NCBI GenBank assembly: GCA_003242085.1
Contig: QBML01000005.1
Span: 172,261-236,260, forward strand
Direction: 5' to 3'
Source: Pseudanabaena frigida
Lineage (GTDB): Bacteria > Cyanobacteriota > Cyanobacteriia > Pseudanabaenales > Pseudanabaenaceae
Length of the DNA stretch: 64,000 bases
This document shows, in pieces, positions 26,863 to 35,388 of the stretch. The position numbers were made by a program, and so were the translations under genes. The notes below the pieces were generated by a model. That model was not told the DNA's origin. It did not search any database and saw only the letters and a program-made list of their open reading frames with translations. How positions within the stretch are numbered: the first letter of the stretch is position 1; each line of letters begins with the position of its first letter.

Positions 26863-27723
26863 TTAAGCGATCGTGATACTGGCAACCTTGCCACCCATTT
26901 TACTAATGCGTTGTAAGGTGTTCGAAAGATCCTCATAGGAGACAATGTACTCTCTATTGCTACGGCGCACTTGAGGATATCTTGGTAGAGAAATCGAAGA
27001 AACTTCGACTCTATAAAGACGATCGGTTGAACCGACAGAAGAGCGGCCAAAAGCACGAGGAGTCATCGAACCTTTAGCAGGACGATATGCCCAACCTTCG
27101 TTACCGCCAGAAGCACCAACGATCGCTGAAGCGCTATTTTGAGCAAGTTCAGACGCTAATCTCGAATTGTTACCTTCGATTTGAGAGCGATCGCTATTGG
27201 CATATCCACGATAGAGGCGGAACATTCTTGTAAAGCCCACAGTTCTATCGCCAGTTTTGGTATCAAAGCCACGATAGTAAGGAGCAGTTGCATCACCAAA
27301 GTTTGCTTCGTACTCAGCCGAATCGATATAAGAGTCAATATCTGCATCAAAACCTTCATTTTGATAGCGATCGAGATGCTCAACGACTTCAGCCTCATCA
27401 TAGGGAGCGCGTCCCAATAGATGTTTGAAATTTAGCTCGATCACGCGAGTATGAAAGTTTGGATAGAGAAACTTAGTTTTGTACAACTCTGATTTCGCAA
27501 CAGAACGGACGAAATCACGAACTGTGATTTGACCATTAGTGAGCAAGGACTCAAGAGCGGTCAAGCGCTCTGCTTCCATGAGGTAATCATTTCCCAATAC
27601 ATGGCGATAAACAGCGTTAATCACAACTTTGGCATCTTCTGGAGTCCAATTTGGACGCAGTTCTTTGATGCTGTCATTAGCATAAGCAGATGTTCCCAAA
27701 CGGGAAGCAGCATTTGTAATCAC
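26863..27723 (-). CDS. cpcC: Phycocyanin-associated rod linker CpcC (distal gene)
   Basis: This linker joins phycocyanin hexamers along a rod. The 286 residues have the phycobilisome linker domain (about 20-180, with [20 protein letters not shown] and [13 protein letters not shown]) and a C-terminal CpcD-like domain (about 235-286, [32 protein letters not shown]). The start is GTG at 27723, with AGGAG 11 nt before it, giving [14 protein letters not shown]. It is one of two tandem linkers, about half identical to its neighbour by eye, so they likely sit at different positions in the rod. Confidence 0.93.
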   Translation of the reverse strand: MITNAASRLGTSAYANDSIKELRPNWTPEDAKVVINAVYRHVLGNDYLMEAERLTALESLLTNGQITVRDFVRSVAKSELYKTKFLYPNFHTRVIELNFKHLLGRAPYDEAEVVEHLDRYQNEGFDADIDSYIDSAEYEANFGDATAPYYRGFDTKTGDRTVGFTRMFRLYRGYANSDRSQIEGNNSRLASELAQNSASAIVGASGGNEGWAYRPAKGSMTPRAFGRSSVGSTDRLYRVEVSSISLPRYPQVRRSNREYIVSYEDLSNTLQRISKMGGKVASITIA

Positions 27724-27765
27724 TATAGTTTATTCTCCTTTTATGTTAGGCAAATTGAAGTAAAA

Positions 27766-27827
27766 CCCAAACTTATATGACTTATATTAAGGGTATGGCT
27801 CTGCCATACCCTTAATATAGGTTTGGG
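27766..27827 (-). repeat. Palindrome between the two rod-linker genes
   Basis: A perfect 17-bp stem (27783-27799 with 27803-27819, loop TCT) is bracketed by CCCAAAC and GTTTGGG, the outer pairing of family A. It ends 9 nt before the stop of the upstream linker gene and may attenuate or stabilise the operon message. Confidence 0.6.
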
Positions 27828-27835
27828 CGATCGCA

Positions 27836-28654
27836 TTAAGCAAGAGAAACTTGCGTAATACGGCTACCACGTTGACTTAGTCTCTGAAGAGTAGCCGAAA
27901 GTTGGTCGTAGGAAACCAAGTACTCACTTACACTGCGACGAATTTGAGTAGTCCGTCCGCGATCGGCTTGAATTGCGCGTACTCGATAGAGTTGTCCGCG
28001 ATCGTCACCAGAGTTGCCAGCCAAACCTTGTCCAAAGGTAGCGGTGCGAATGGGAGTAGCACTATTACGTGCTAGATCGTCAGCCAGCCAAGTGGATTTG
28101 TTTTTGCCTTGAGTGTTATCGCTGTTGGCAAATCCACGATACAGCTGAAACATGCGAGTAAACCCTACGGTTCTTTGACCGCTTTGGTATGAGAACCCAC
28201 GGAAATAAGGAACAATCGAATCGCCAAAATTATCTTGATATTCAGCTGAATCAATGTATGAATTGATTTCTGCTTCATATCCTTCTTCAACATAGCGATT
28301 TAAATGCTCTGAGATCTCCGCTTCATCATTGGGAGCGCGTCCCAAAAGATGTTTAAAGTTCAATTCAATAAAACGAGTGTTTGGAATAGATGAAAAGAAC
28401 TTTGTCCGATACAATTCTGACTGAGCTAAGGCACGGACAAAATCGCGTACCGAGATATTGCCACTAGCAAGCAAAGACTCAGCACCAACTAAACGTTCTG
28501 ATGCCATTAGATGGGAATTACCAAAAACTTGGCGATTAGCAGCAGCAATTACTGCTATGACATCCGCTCCAGTCCAATTCGATCTCAACTCTACAGGAGA
28601 AGCATTAACAAAAGGCTCAATTCCCAAACGGGTAGCAGCCATAGAACTTGTCAT
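27836..28654 (-). CDS. cpcC: Phycocyanin-associated rod linker CpcC (proximal gene)
   Basis: The 272-residue rod linker has the same plan as its neighbour: linker domain with [20 protein letters not shown] and YIDSAEYQDNFGD, then a CpcD-like end (LYRVRAIQADRGRTTQIRR, SEYLVSYDQLSATLQRL). ATG at 28654 follows AAGGAG about 9 nt upstream. It lies between cpcA and the second linker. Two strong hairpins stand in the 177-nt gap from cpcA, a usual place for processing that keeps linker message below that of cpcBA. Confidence 0.93.
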   Translation of the reverse strand: MTSSMAATRLGIEPFVNASPVELRSNWTGADVIAVIAAANRQVFGNSHLMASERLVGAESLLASGNISVRDFVRALAQSELYRTKFFSSIPNTRFIELNFKHLLGRAPNDEAEISEHLNRYVEEGYEAEINSYIDSAEYQDNFGDSIVPYFRGFSYQSGQRTVGFTRMFQLYRGFANSDNTQGKNKSTWLADDLARNSATPIRTATFGQGLAGNSGDDRGQLYRVRAIQADRGRTTQIRRSVSEYLVSYDQLSATLQRLSQRGSRITQVSLA

Positions 28655-28710
28655 ATCTAAAAGCTCCTTAGATATAGTTTTTTATAATCTTTTAAAAATT
28701 TTTATAGCTT

Positions 28711-28736
28711 GGATTAGTGCAACTTAGCACTAATCC
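28711..28736 (-). repeat. Hairpin between cpcA and the first linker (distal)
   Basis: GGATTAGTGC (28711-28720) pairs exactly with GCACTAATCC (28727-28736) over 6 nt. It is nearer to the linker gene. Confidence 0.65.
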
Positions 28737-28746
28737 CAACAACGCA

Positions 28747-28788
28747 GAAGACGGTAAGCACTCCCCGCAGGGCGCACTTACCGTCTTC
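28747..28788 (-). terminator. Strong GC-rich hairpin after cpcA, probable attenuator
   Basis: GAAGACGGTAAG (28747-28758) pairs with CTTACCGTCTTC (28777-28788); the 18-nt loop contains a further CCCCGCAGGG pairing. It lies 43 nt after the cpcA stop, without a long T run on the message strand, so partial termination or RNA protection is more likely than a full stop. Confidence 0.65.
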
Positions 28789-28831
28789 GGGGTTTTCTTT
28801 ATTCTGTAGTTATGAACTAGAAGAAAACCGA

Positions 28832-29320
28832 TTAGCTTAGGGCATTGATTGCATAGTCGATGTAGGAGTTAGCTTCCAAAGCTGCGTCGCCGCTCAAGCC
28901 GTGGTTAGCTTTAACAAACTTCAAAGCTTCTACATACCAGCTAGGAGCAAGGTCAAATTGACGATTGATTTCGGTCAAGCCGCTGATGAGATAATCATCT
29001 AGAGGACCTGTGCTTCCAGCAATCAAGCTATAGGTGATCAAACGGACGTAGTAGCCGATGTCACGAACGCACTTTGCTTTACCACGAGGAGTAGAAGCGA
29101 AGTTGCTGCCTTGTTGTTGGGTGGTGTAGGGATATTTTTGGTAAACAGCATTTGCTGCGCCTTCAGCCAAGCTAGAAGCTTTAGCACTGATAGCTTTAGC
29201 AGCATCGAGGCTTGCAGTTGCTGTACGCAAACGACCAAAAGCGGCTTGCATTTCAGGAACTCCAAGGTAACGACCTTGGGAATCTGCTGTATTAACTGCT
29301 TCAGTTAAAGGAGTTTTCAT
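28832..29320 (-). CDS. cpcA: C-phycocyanin alpha subunit
   Basis: CpcA binds one phycocyanobilin and forms the alpha-beta unit of the rods. I use ATG at 29320 ([18 protein letters not shown]), giving 162 residues, the standard length, with AGAGG at 29331-29335 ten nt upstream; the frame could be extended two codons to a TTG. The bilin-binding Cys is residue 84 in [15 protein letters not shown]. The C-terminus [18 protein letters not shown] is canonical. It follows cpcB by 171 nt in the same operon. Confidence 0.97.
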   Translation of the reverse strand: MKTPLTEAVNTADSQGRYLGVPEMQAAFGRLRTATASLDAAKAISAKASSLAEGAANAVYQKYPYTTQQQGSNFASTPRGKAKCVRDIGYYVRLITYSLIAGSTGPLDDYLISGLTEINRQFDLAPSWYVEALKFVKANHGLSGDAALEANSYIDYAINALS

Positions 29321-29491
29321 GCTCAATGTACCTCTAAAAAATTATGTAAGACTTGGATGGAACAAAAAGAAAAGAAAATAGTGCAAAAAATTATGAGAAA
29401 AATTTATGCAAAGAGAAAGAATAGATTAAAGTTGTTGTTCAGCTTCAAAAACTGAGTTCTAAGAGTCAATTTAATAGGCTGATCGAAGAAC

Positions 29492-30013
29492 TTAGCCTAC
29501 TGATGCTGCTGCTTTATCGAAGTAGCTAGATAGTTCTGCGATAAGAGAGCTACAATCGCCACGAGTAACGCCATTAGGATCGTTAGCAATTGCGATCGCT
29601 GCATTCTTCATCTTTTCGATGCCAACTGCAACTGATCCACCAGGTACGCCCAATGCGCTGTAGGTTTCACGCAAACCGTTAAGGCAACGATCTTCCAAAA
29701 TGCTAGCATCGCCAGAGAAGATGGCGTAGGTTACATAGCGAAGGATGATGTCCATATCGCGAATACATGCAGCGATACGACGGTGGGTATAAGCATTTCC
29801 ACCAGGAGCAATCAATTGAGGTTGATCGTCAAACAAAGAGCGAGCTGCATCAGTTACGATCGCTGAAGAGCTGGATGTGATGCGATTAACAACATCCAAA
29901 CGCTTTGTCCCATCTGCAACTACTTGCTTCAATGCATCAATTTGAGAATCGGTTACATAAGCACCGCGAGTATCTGCCTGAGCAACTACTTTAGTAAAAA
30001 CATCAAGAGCCAT
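29492..30013 (-). CDS. cpcB: C-phycocyanin beta subunit
   Basis: CpcB carries two phycocyanobilins. The 173 residues include Cys83 in [17 protein letters not shown] and Cys154 in [16 protein letters not shown], the two attachment sites, and Asn73 in APGGNAYTH, the residue that is usually methylated. A third Cys at 110 is also conserved. ATG at 30013 is preceded by TAGGAGA nine to ten nt upstream, a strong site fitting high expression. It is the first gene of the cpc operon and has a long leader. Confidence 0.97.
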   Translation of the reverse strand: MALDVFTKVVAQADTRGAYVTDSQIDALKQVVADGTKRLDVVNRITSSSSAIVTDAARSLFDDQPQLIAPGGNAYTHRRIAACIRDMDIILRYVTYAIFSGDASILEDRCLNGLRETYSALGVPGGSVAVGIEKMKNAAIAIANDPNGVTRGDCSSLIAELSSYFDKAAASVG

Positions 30014-30585
30014 TTAATGAATCTCCTATTTTTTGATATATAAATTGAGAATGATTCCAAGCCGCACTATTTTGATTAGATATTAAGTTTCAAAATATAT
30101 CTAAATACAAATAGATTCTTAAGCTGAATTAAATAAACGATAACCAATCTATTCAATTTACTTAAGGGAACTAAACCTAAACTGTATAAGTCTTTGGCTT
30201 GGCGGCTTTTGGATTAAGTTGATTAAAACAACTAATTTGTGCAGATTTTGTGCAGTCGATGAGCTGAGAATAATTAAGTTAAATAAAAAAAGATAAGGAT
30301 GATATCAAACCTTTACCGTGAGGGTATTCTAGGAAATCCTGTTTAAGCTCTAAATATTAAGTGAACGTTGCATTCAGTCTTATTTCTTAACATAAAGTTT
30401 AATAACAAATCAGATTTTCGAGCCGTTTTCCTCTATAGCTGCAAGTAATAATAAAGATAAAAATGGCTTAGGGTATAGTTCCCTTCTTTAAGGCTTGTAG
30501 TAGTTGAAGAATCACGTAAATGATTGTTAAGAGAATTACGTTACAGTATGCTTAACAATTATTTGGTTTATATAGTAATAAATAC
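30014..30585 (-). promoter_or_regulatory. 572-nt leader and promoter region of the cpc operon
   Basis: No gene is seen between the ATPase gene and cpcB. Both genes read leftwards, so the region must end one transcript and start the cpc message. It is AT-rich, with the ribosome binding site CTCCT (complement) at 30023-30027. Long leaders are usual for cpc operons. I could not place the start of transcription, and I saw no clear terminator for the ATPase gene. Confidence 0.6.
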
Positions 30586-31857
30586 CTATTGCTTAGGCTC
30601 GTTTAGGGACAACTCTTCATCTGCGGCAGGTAACGGGATGGGTGCAAATGCTTTGGTGTCATCCTGATTTAGTTGATGGGCGAGATCGGCTTCTTCTAGT
30701 CTTTCTAATATGGGGAGAAGTTCGCTAAAGGTACGGACTCCTAACTGTTGGAGATCTTCCATTAGGACTGTTTCATCAGAAAGACCGCCGCGTGCTAGTA
30801 ATAAAGCGCGGACTCGCTCTTCTTGAAATGTTAGCGCTGCCTGTAGAGGCAAAGAATGGGCAGCAGCTTTTAGCCCTTTTTCTAGGACTTCTTGGGTAAT
30901 TGTTTCTGCGTGCAGATCTGCGGCGGTAGAGAGAACGATGCTGCCTAAGCGATTGAATAGGCGAGGTTTACCGAACGATGCCTCACAAAACTTTTTGGCT
31001 GTTTTAGGTAGAAACGGTAAAACAGCACGAGGATCGTTAGGATCTTTACAGTCATTATTGATTCGGGCGCTATTGAGATAGTTGATCAACATTTTGTAAG
31101 TGGTGGGTTGATCTAGCTCTTCGAGTTTGAGTTGGAGATCGAACAAGCCACGCTCACTGGTGAGCAGGTCGCCTGTCATGCCCATAGGATGCCCTGTCAG
31201 CATAAACCATGCTCTACCTTTGAGCATTCCTTGAGCATCATGCATCAGTTTTCTGACTGTGCTTGGATCTTGTTTGTCTAAATCATCGATCGCAATCAGA
31301 ACTCCTTCAGGATATTTTTGCTGCGATCGCTCAAGCAAAGTTTCTAAACTGACGGTGGGATATTGTGGTTTGGTAACGGGTAAATCTTTTTCGCCTAATT
31401 TGCCACCAAAGACCATATTTGCCGTGACTTCTGAATTTCTCTCTTTCAAAATCATGGCTGTGGGAATGCCCATTTGATAAAGCTGTTGTTGCGCCCATTC
31501 ATCATTAGGCATGTCTCTAGCTAGGGCAATTAAGGCGGTGGTGGCAAGATCTAAATTGGCGGGTAAAGAGATGTAGGTTGTTAACATCTGCTTCTTTTTG
31601 CGACGTAATACAGATAGTACTTCTAGTAAGAATGCACTTTTGCCGATGCCGATACGTCCATAGACGAGGATGCGGCGGCGATCGCGACTTTTAAACAAAT
31701 TAAAAGTTTGGAGTAGTTTGTCTTCTCTTCCAGTGAAAATACGCTGTAATGTTTCGCTTTGTAAGTCAATAGGACTTTCCGTAAATGGAATTTCCCTTAG
31801 CCCTAGTCGCTCAATGTTGTTAGAGGCTTGGTCAAACAGATCGTCGGCATTGGTCAT
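30586..31857 (-). CDS. AAA/STAND-type ATPase coupled to a TPR gene
   Basis: The 423-residue protein has one P-loop ATPase domain (about 25-290): Walker A VYGRIGIGKSAFLL at 66-76 and Walker B GVLIAIDDLDKQD near 195, similar to archaeal/ORC-like ATPases. A probable winged-helix region (about 330-400) follows, with LLLARGGLSDETVLMEDLQQLG. I do not recognise a named family. Its ATG overlaps the stop of the TPR gene (ATGA at 31854-31857), so the two are translationally coupled. A regulatory or defence switch is plausible; nothing shows the trigger. Confidence 0.7.
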   Translation of the reverse strand: MTNADDLFDQASNNIERLGLREIPFTESPIDLQSETLQRIFTGREDKLLQTFNLFKSRDRRRILVYGRIGIGKSAFLLEVLSVLRRKKKQMLTTYISLPANLDLATTALIALARDMPNDEWAQQQLYQMGIPTAMILKERNSEVTANMVFGGKLGEKDLPVTKPQYPTVSLETLLERSQQKYPEGVLIAIDDLDKQDPSTVRKLMHDAQGMLKGRAWFMLTGHPMGMTGDLLTSERGLFDLQLKLEELDQPTTYKMLINYLNSARINNDCKDPNDPRAVLPFLPKTAKKFCEASFGKPRLFNRLGSIVLSTAADLHAETITQEVLEKGLKAAAHSLPLQAALTFQEERVRALLLARGGLSDETVLMEDLQQLGVRTFSELLPILERLEEADLAHQLNQDDTKAFAPIPLPAADEELSLNEPKQ

Positions 31858-34043
31858 ACATTTACCTCATTATTTGAGCGTTCTAGGGCGCGTTTGGCAG
31901 CTTGATAGATATTATCAAGTTCGGTTACTTGATCGTCTTTTTGTAAAAGCAGATAACCATCACGGGCTTTCTCTAGTTCATTAAGCCCTTTTTCGAGATA
32001 GCCTTGGGATACGAGGACGCTGCCTAGTCCTGCGCGACTTTGGGTTGTGCCAAGTTGATCTTTGAGGTGTTCGTATAGGCGGAGTGCATCGCGGTAATAG
32101 GTTCGGGCTTTGTCTAGGTCTGCCATGACTTCATAGGCGCGTCCTGTTTGATAGAGTGCGTTAGCATGGGCAAGATGATCGCCATCTGTGCCAAGTTGGT
32201 TGAGGCTATTGAGTAGTAGTTGCAGTCCTTCTTGCCATTGTCCATCGCGCACGAGACGGCTACCTAAAATGGCTCGGATGGATGGTAGGGCTTGCCAAAT
32301 TTTCTGTCTATCGTAATGTTCGGGGCTGATTGCGTCTAGTGCAATCTTATAGGCTTGCATTGCTTTTTCTAGTTCATCTACATTTTTGGTGTGTTCATAG
32401 CGACGGGAGAGGGCATTGCCTAGGCGATAGTTTGTATCAATGTAGTCAGGACTGCCAACGACAGCCAATTCTAGAGATGATTGAAGTAACTCAATGGCGG
32501 TATCTAAGTCTGCGCAGCTATTCGTTAACTCGGCACGTTTTAACAATGCTTCTGCTAGGTCTGCCTGATTGGTTGACCAATTTTCAGGATATGACTCACG
32601 AGTGAAAATTTGAGCGGCTTGATTGTAGAAATAAATTGCTTGTTCGAGATTATCAGTGCTATTGCCTTGAATACGATCTCTATAGGCAGTACCTAAACTT
32701 TTTTGCGTGTTTGCCCACATTTCAGGAAAACCATCACGGGTATAGACCTGTAAAGCTAATTCCAAATAAATAATTGCCTGTTCAATATTATCTGCACGTT
32801 CACCCCTGATGCGATTCCAAGAAGCCGCCGCTAAATTGTTTTGAGTCATTGCCCACTTTTCAGGAAAAGTATCACGGGTTTTAACCTGTAAAGCTAATTC
32901 ATAGCAAGATATCGCCTTTTCAATATTATCTGCACGTTCGCCTCTGATGCGATCACAATAAGCAATACCTAAATTGTTTTGAGTATCTGCCCAATCTTCA
33001 GGAAAAGCATCACGGGTTCTAACCTGTAAAGCTAATTCATAGCAAGCGATCGCCTGTTCATTATTATCTGCGCGTTTGCCTCTGATGCGATTCCAATAAG
33101 CCGCTGCTAAGTTGTTTTGAATACCTGCCCACTTTTCAGGAAAAGCATCACGGGTTCTAACCTGTAAAGCTAATTCATAGCAAGTGATCGCCTGTTCAAT
33201 ATTATCCGCACGTTCCCCACTGATACGATTCCAATAAGCCGCTGCTAAGTTGTTTTGAGTATCTGCCCAATCTTCAGGAAAAACATCACGGGTTCTAACC
33301 TGTAAAGCTAACTCAAAGGAGGAGATCGCCTGTTCAATATTATCCGCACGTTCGCCTCTGATGCGATAACAGTAGGCAGCAGCTAAGTTGTTTAGAGTAT
33401 CTGCCCACTTTTCAGGAAAAGCATCACGGGTTCTAACCTGTAAAGCTAACTCAAAGGAGGAGATCGCTTGTTCGATATTATCCGCACGTTCGCCTCTGAT
33501 GCGATTCCAATAAGCTAGACCTAAGTTGTTTTGAGTCTCTGCCCACTTTTCGGGAAGAGCATCACGGGTTCTAACCTGTAGAGCGAGTTCATAGGAAGCG
33601 ATCGCCTGTTCAATATTATCTGCACGTTCATCTCTAATGAGATCGCCATAGGCATTACCCACATTGTTTTGAGTCGTTGCCCATTCTTCGGGAAAAAAGT
33701 TTTGAGTAAAAACTTTAAGAATTAGCTGTAATGAGGTGATGCTTAACTCTAGATTGAGAGCGCGATCACCCAAAGGAAAATCTCGAATTACTGTACCAAA
33801 GTTTCCAAATAATGCGGCTATTGGATATTGTTCTTGAGAAGTTTTATTTTTTGTAAGATCTCGAAATATTGATGGTAAAGACTTTAATAAGGACTCATTT
33901 AGATCTGACAAATGGGATGAGAAAAACTGGTGAGCCTTTTTAAGATCTGGATTAGCTTGCCAATATTTTTTGAATGCAAGTATAAATTGCTTAGCACTTT
34001 GACTCGATTCAGATTTAGCGCCGCCAAAGCCCTTATTTGCCAT
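31854..34043 (-). CDS. Tetratricopeptide-repeat protein coupled to the ATPase
   Basis: The 729 residues are nearly all TPR. Residues about 110-450 hold at least seven units of exactly 46 residues with the pattern WADTQNNLAAAYWNRIRGER, ADNIEQAISCYELALQVRTR; units 3-8 are almost identical. The rest (450-729) is more diverged TPR. The N-terminal 100 residues have a predicted helical region with no clear match. It probably serves as the sensor or scaffold for the ATPase, whose start overlaps its stop. The gene starts at 34043 with no near upstream partner. Confidence 0.75.
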   Translation of the reverse strand: MANKGFGGAKSESSQSAKQFILAFKKYWQANPDLKKAHQFFSSHLSDLNESLLKSLPSIFRDLTKNKTSQEQYPIAALFGNFGTVIRDFPLGDRALNLELSITSLQLILKVFTQNFFPEEWATTQNNVGNAYGDLIRDERADNIEQAIASYELALQVRTRDALPEKWAETQNNLGLAYWNRIRGERADNIEQAISSFELALQVRTRDAFPEKWADTLNNLAAAYCYRIRGERADNIEQAISSFELALQVRTRDVFPEDWADTQNNLAAAYWNRISGERADNIEQAITCYELALQVRTRDAFPEKWAGIQNNLAAAYWNRIRGKRADNNEQAIACYELALQVRTRDAFPEDWADTQNNLGIAYCDRIRGERADNIEKAISCYELALQVKTRDTFPEKWAMTQNNLAAASWNRIRGERADNIEQAIIYLELALQVYTRDGFPEMWANTQKSLGTAYRDRIQGNSTDNLEQAIYFYNQAAQIFTRESYPENWSTNQADLAEALLKRAELTNSCADLDTAIELLQSSLELAVVGSPDYIDTNYRLGNALSRRYEHTKNVDELEKAMQAYKIALDAISPEHYDRQKIWQALPSIRAILGSRLVRDGQWQEGLQLLLNSLNQLGTDGDHLAHANALYQTGRAYEVMADLDKARTYYRDALRLYEHLKDQLGTTQSRAGLGSVLVSQGYLEKGLNELEKARDGYLLLQKDDQVTELDNIYQAAKRALERSNNEVNV
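32680..33700 (-). repeat. 138-bp tandem TPR-coding repeats
   Basis: The string CACGGGT or a close variant recurs at 32735, 32873, 33011, 33149, 33287, 33425 and 33563, each exactly 138 bp apart. Several units differ by only a few bases, showing recent copying between units. Confidence 0.9.
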
Positions 34044-34177
34044 GTGCTACACACCCTTTTTCATTGAGAAAAGAATGCTTAATATTTTAGGCTAAGTAAC
34101 TAGGTAAAAGGGTGATGTCAACACACAGATCGACGAAAGAACAATTAAATCGGCAGAAGAAAACTATAAAAGCGCCT

Positions 34178-34243
34178 AGATCCCCGACTTTTTGTGTGAC
34201 TTGCAAAAGTGAGCTGTAATTGCAAAGAAAAAGTCGGGGATCT
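34178..34243. repeat. 16-bp inverted repeat in the pcyA-TPR gap
   Basis: AGATCCCCGACTTTTT (34178-34193) pairs exactly with 34228-34243, 34-nt loop. The GATCCCCGACTTTTT palindrome is a motif I associate with interspersed repeats in several cyanobacterial genomes. The 387-nt gap holds no gene. Confidence 0.7.
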
Positions 34244-34278
34244 TAATCTCTGCTTTAAAAATAGATGGATTACACAGT

Positions 34279-34396
34279 AGCCCTGCACTCAAGTGCGGGC
34301 TAAAAGCTCAAACCCGTTGAAACGGGTTAATTAAATCTATTTTGTAGTCCACTTCAGTGGAGTTAAGCTTTTAGCCAAGAACTTGAGTTCTTGGCT
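34279..34396. repeat. Cloverleaf-like nested palindrome
   Basis: An outer 10-bp stem GCTAAAAGCT (34300-34309) with AGCTTTTAGC (34366-34375) encloses two inner stems, AACCCGTT (34311-34318 with 34321-34328) and TCCACT (34348-34353 with 34356-34361). It is flanked by two more: AGCCCTGCACT at 34279 and a perfect 11-bp AGCCAAGAACT at 34373-34383 with 34386-34396. The unit resembles dispersed repeats known from other cyanobacteria. Confidence 0.65.
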
Positions 34397-34430
34397 TCTC
34401 TACAAAATAATTGACCGCTAATCTCCCGAT

Positions 34431-35171
34431 TTATACGGCGAAATCAAACAGCATGGTGGTCATATACCGCTCAGTCCATTCTGTGCCAAAGGACTTTTCG
34501 AGAACACGACGAGTTTTATCATTTTGCTGTTGCTTCTCGCAGTAATAGCGCTGACCAGCCAAAATTTGATCGATTTCTAAGGAAGTCGTTAACGGCTCAG
34601 TCGCAACCGCTAGCTGACAATGCAAAGTCAAATACTCGCGTACTCTTTGCAAGAAGTTAGCCTCTTCGCGATCGCCCATTGGACGCACAAACAAACAAAA
34701 ATCTGAAAAGATATCGCCCCATTGCGGCAACTCACGAGTCTGCTCAAAATGCATCGCAGGCAAATTTGACAAAGCATTGTGATAACTACGAGGTAAAGCG
34801 CGTTCGGGATGCACAGGAGATAGATCGGCGATCGCCGCACTAATACTTCCTCTTCCACCAACTAAGTCGGCTCCAAAAATAGGAATGCCATATTCAGGAT
34901 TAGGAAACATGACGCAGTGCAAAATATCTAACCCACTTCCAACTCTGGCTAGCTCTAAATGAAGCTTCCGAAATTGGGGTGTGCTGTAGCAATGATTTTC
35001 AATGACGAGACGCTCGCCTTCTAAAGCCCCTTCCACATAGCCTAGATCCTCTGGAACTTGATAAGGAGACAAATCTAGGTTTTCTCGCCATACCGATTCG
35101 ATACAGTTGGCTAAGTTGTGAATTAAGGGATATTGTTGCTCTCGCAGCGACGCTTGTGTGGCTTGAGTCAT
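34431..35171 (-). CDS. pcyA: Phycocyanobilin:ferredoxin oxidoreductase
   Basis: PcyA reduces biliverdin IX-alpha to phycocyanobilin with four electrons from ferredoxin, supplying the pigment for the cpc products. The 246 residues carry Glu73 (LELARVG), His85 (LDILHCVMFP) and Asp102 (FGADLVGGRG), which match Glu76, His88 and Asp105 of the well-studied enzyme with a constant offset of three. FDFAV at the end is normal. It lies on the same strand as the cpc operon, 5 kb upstream, with the ATPase/TPR pair between. Confidence 0.95.
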   Translation of the reverse strand: MTQATQASLREQQYPLIHNLANCIESVWRENLDLSPYQVPEDLGYVEGALEGERLVIENHCYSTPQFRKLHLELARVGSGLDILHCVMFPNPEYGIPIFGADLVGGRGSISAAIADLSPVHPERALPRSYHNALSNLPAMHFEQTRELPQWGDIFSDFCLFVRPMGDREEANFLQRVREYLTLHCQLAVATEPLTTSLEIDQILAGQRYYCEKQQQNDKTRRVLEKSFGTEWTERYMTTMLFDFAV

Positions 35172-35256
35172 GCGATTTTATCTCAATGTATGTGAATTTT
35201 AAAAAAGTATTTATTGTTTGACCATGACTGATTTATTGTGCAAAATACGTGCAATT

Positions 35257-35351
35257 TATAGCTGCCGCCAAGTGTACTAGGATATAAAACCCAAGAATTG
35301 ATTGGCGGCGCGAAGTGCCGTCAATCTTTAAGACAAGTGACTGTAGTTATA
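35257..35351. repeat. Family-A palindromic repeat, copy A4 (3' arm truncated)
   Basis: Left end TATAGCTGCCGCCAAGTG and arm AAAACCCAAGAATTGATTGG match copy A2 almost exactly, and the right end CAAGTGACTGTAGTTATA matches too, but the second arm is shortened after CAATC. It is a recent relative of A2 with a deletion. Confidence 0.75.
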
Positions 35352-35388
35352 ACAAGTAAAAGGTGCGCGAAGCGCACCTTTTACTTGT
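35352..35388 (-). terminator. Terminator overlapping the response-regulator stop
   Basis: A perfect 17-bp stem ACAAGTAAAAGGTGCGC (35352-35368) with 35372-35388, loop GAA. The stop codon at 35381-35383 lies within the arm. Confidence 0.8.

Noticed and set aside
32680-33700. CRISPR-like regular repeats
   Set aside because: The 138-bp period is coding TPR sequence in frame, with no short repeats and unique spacers.
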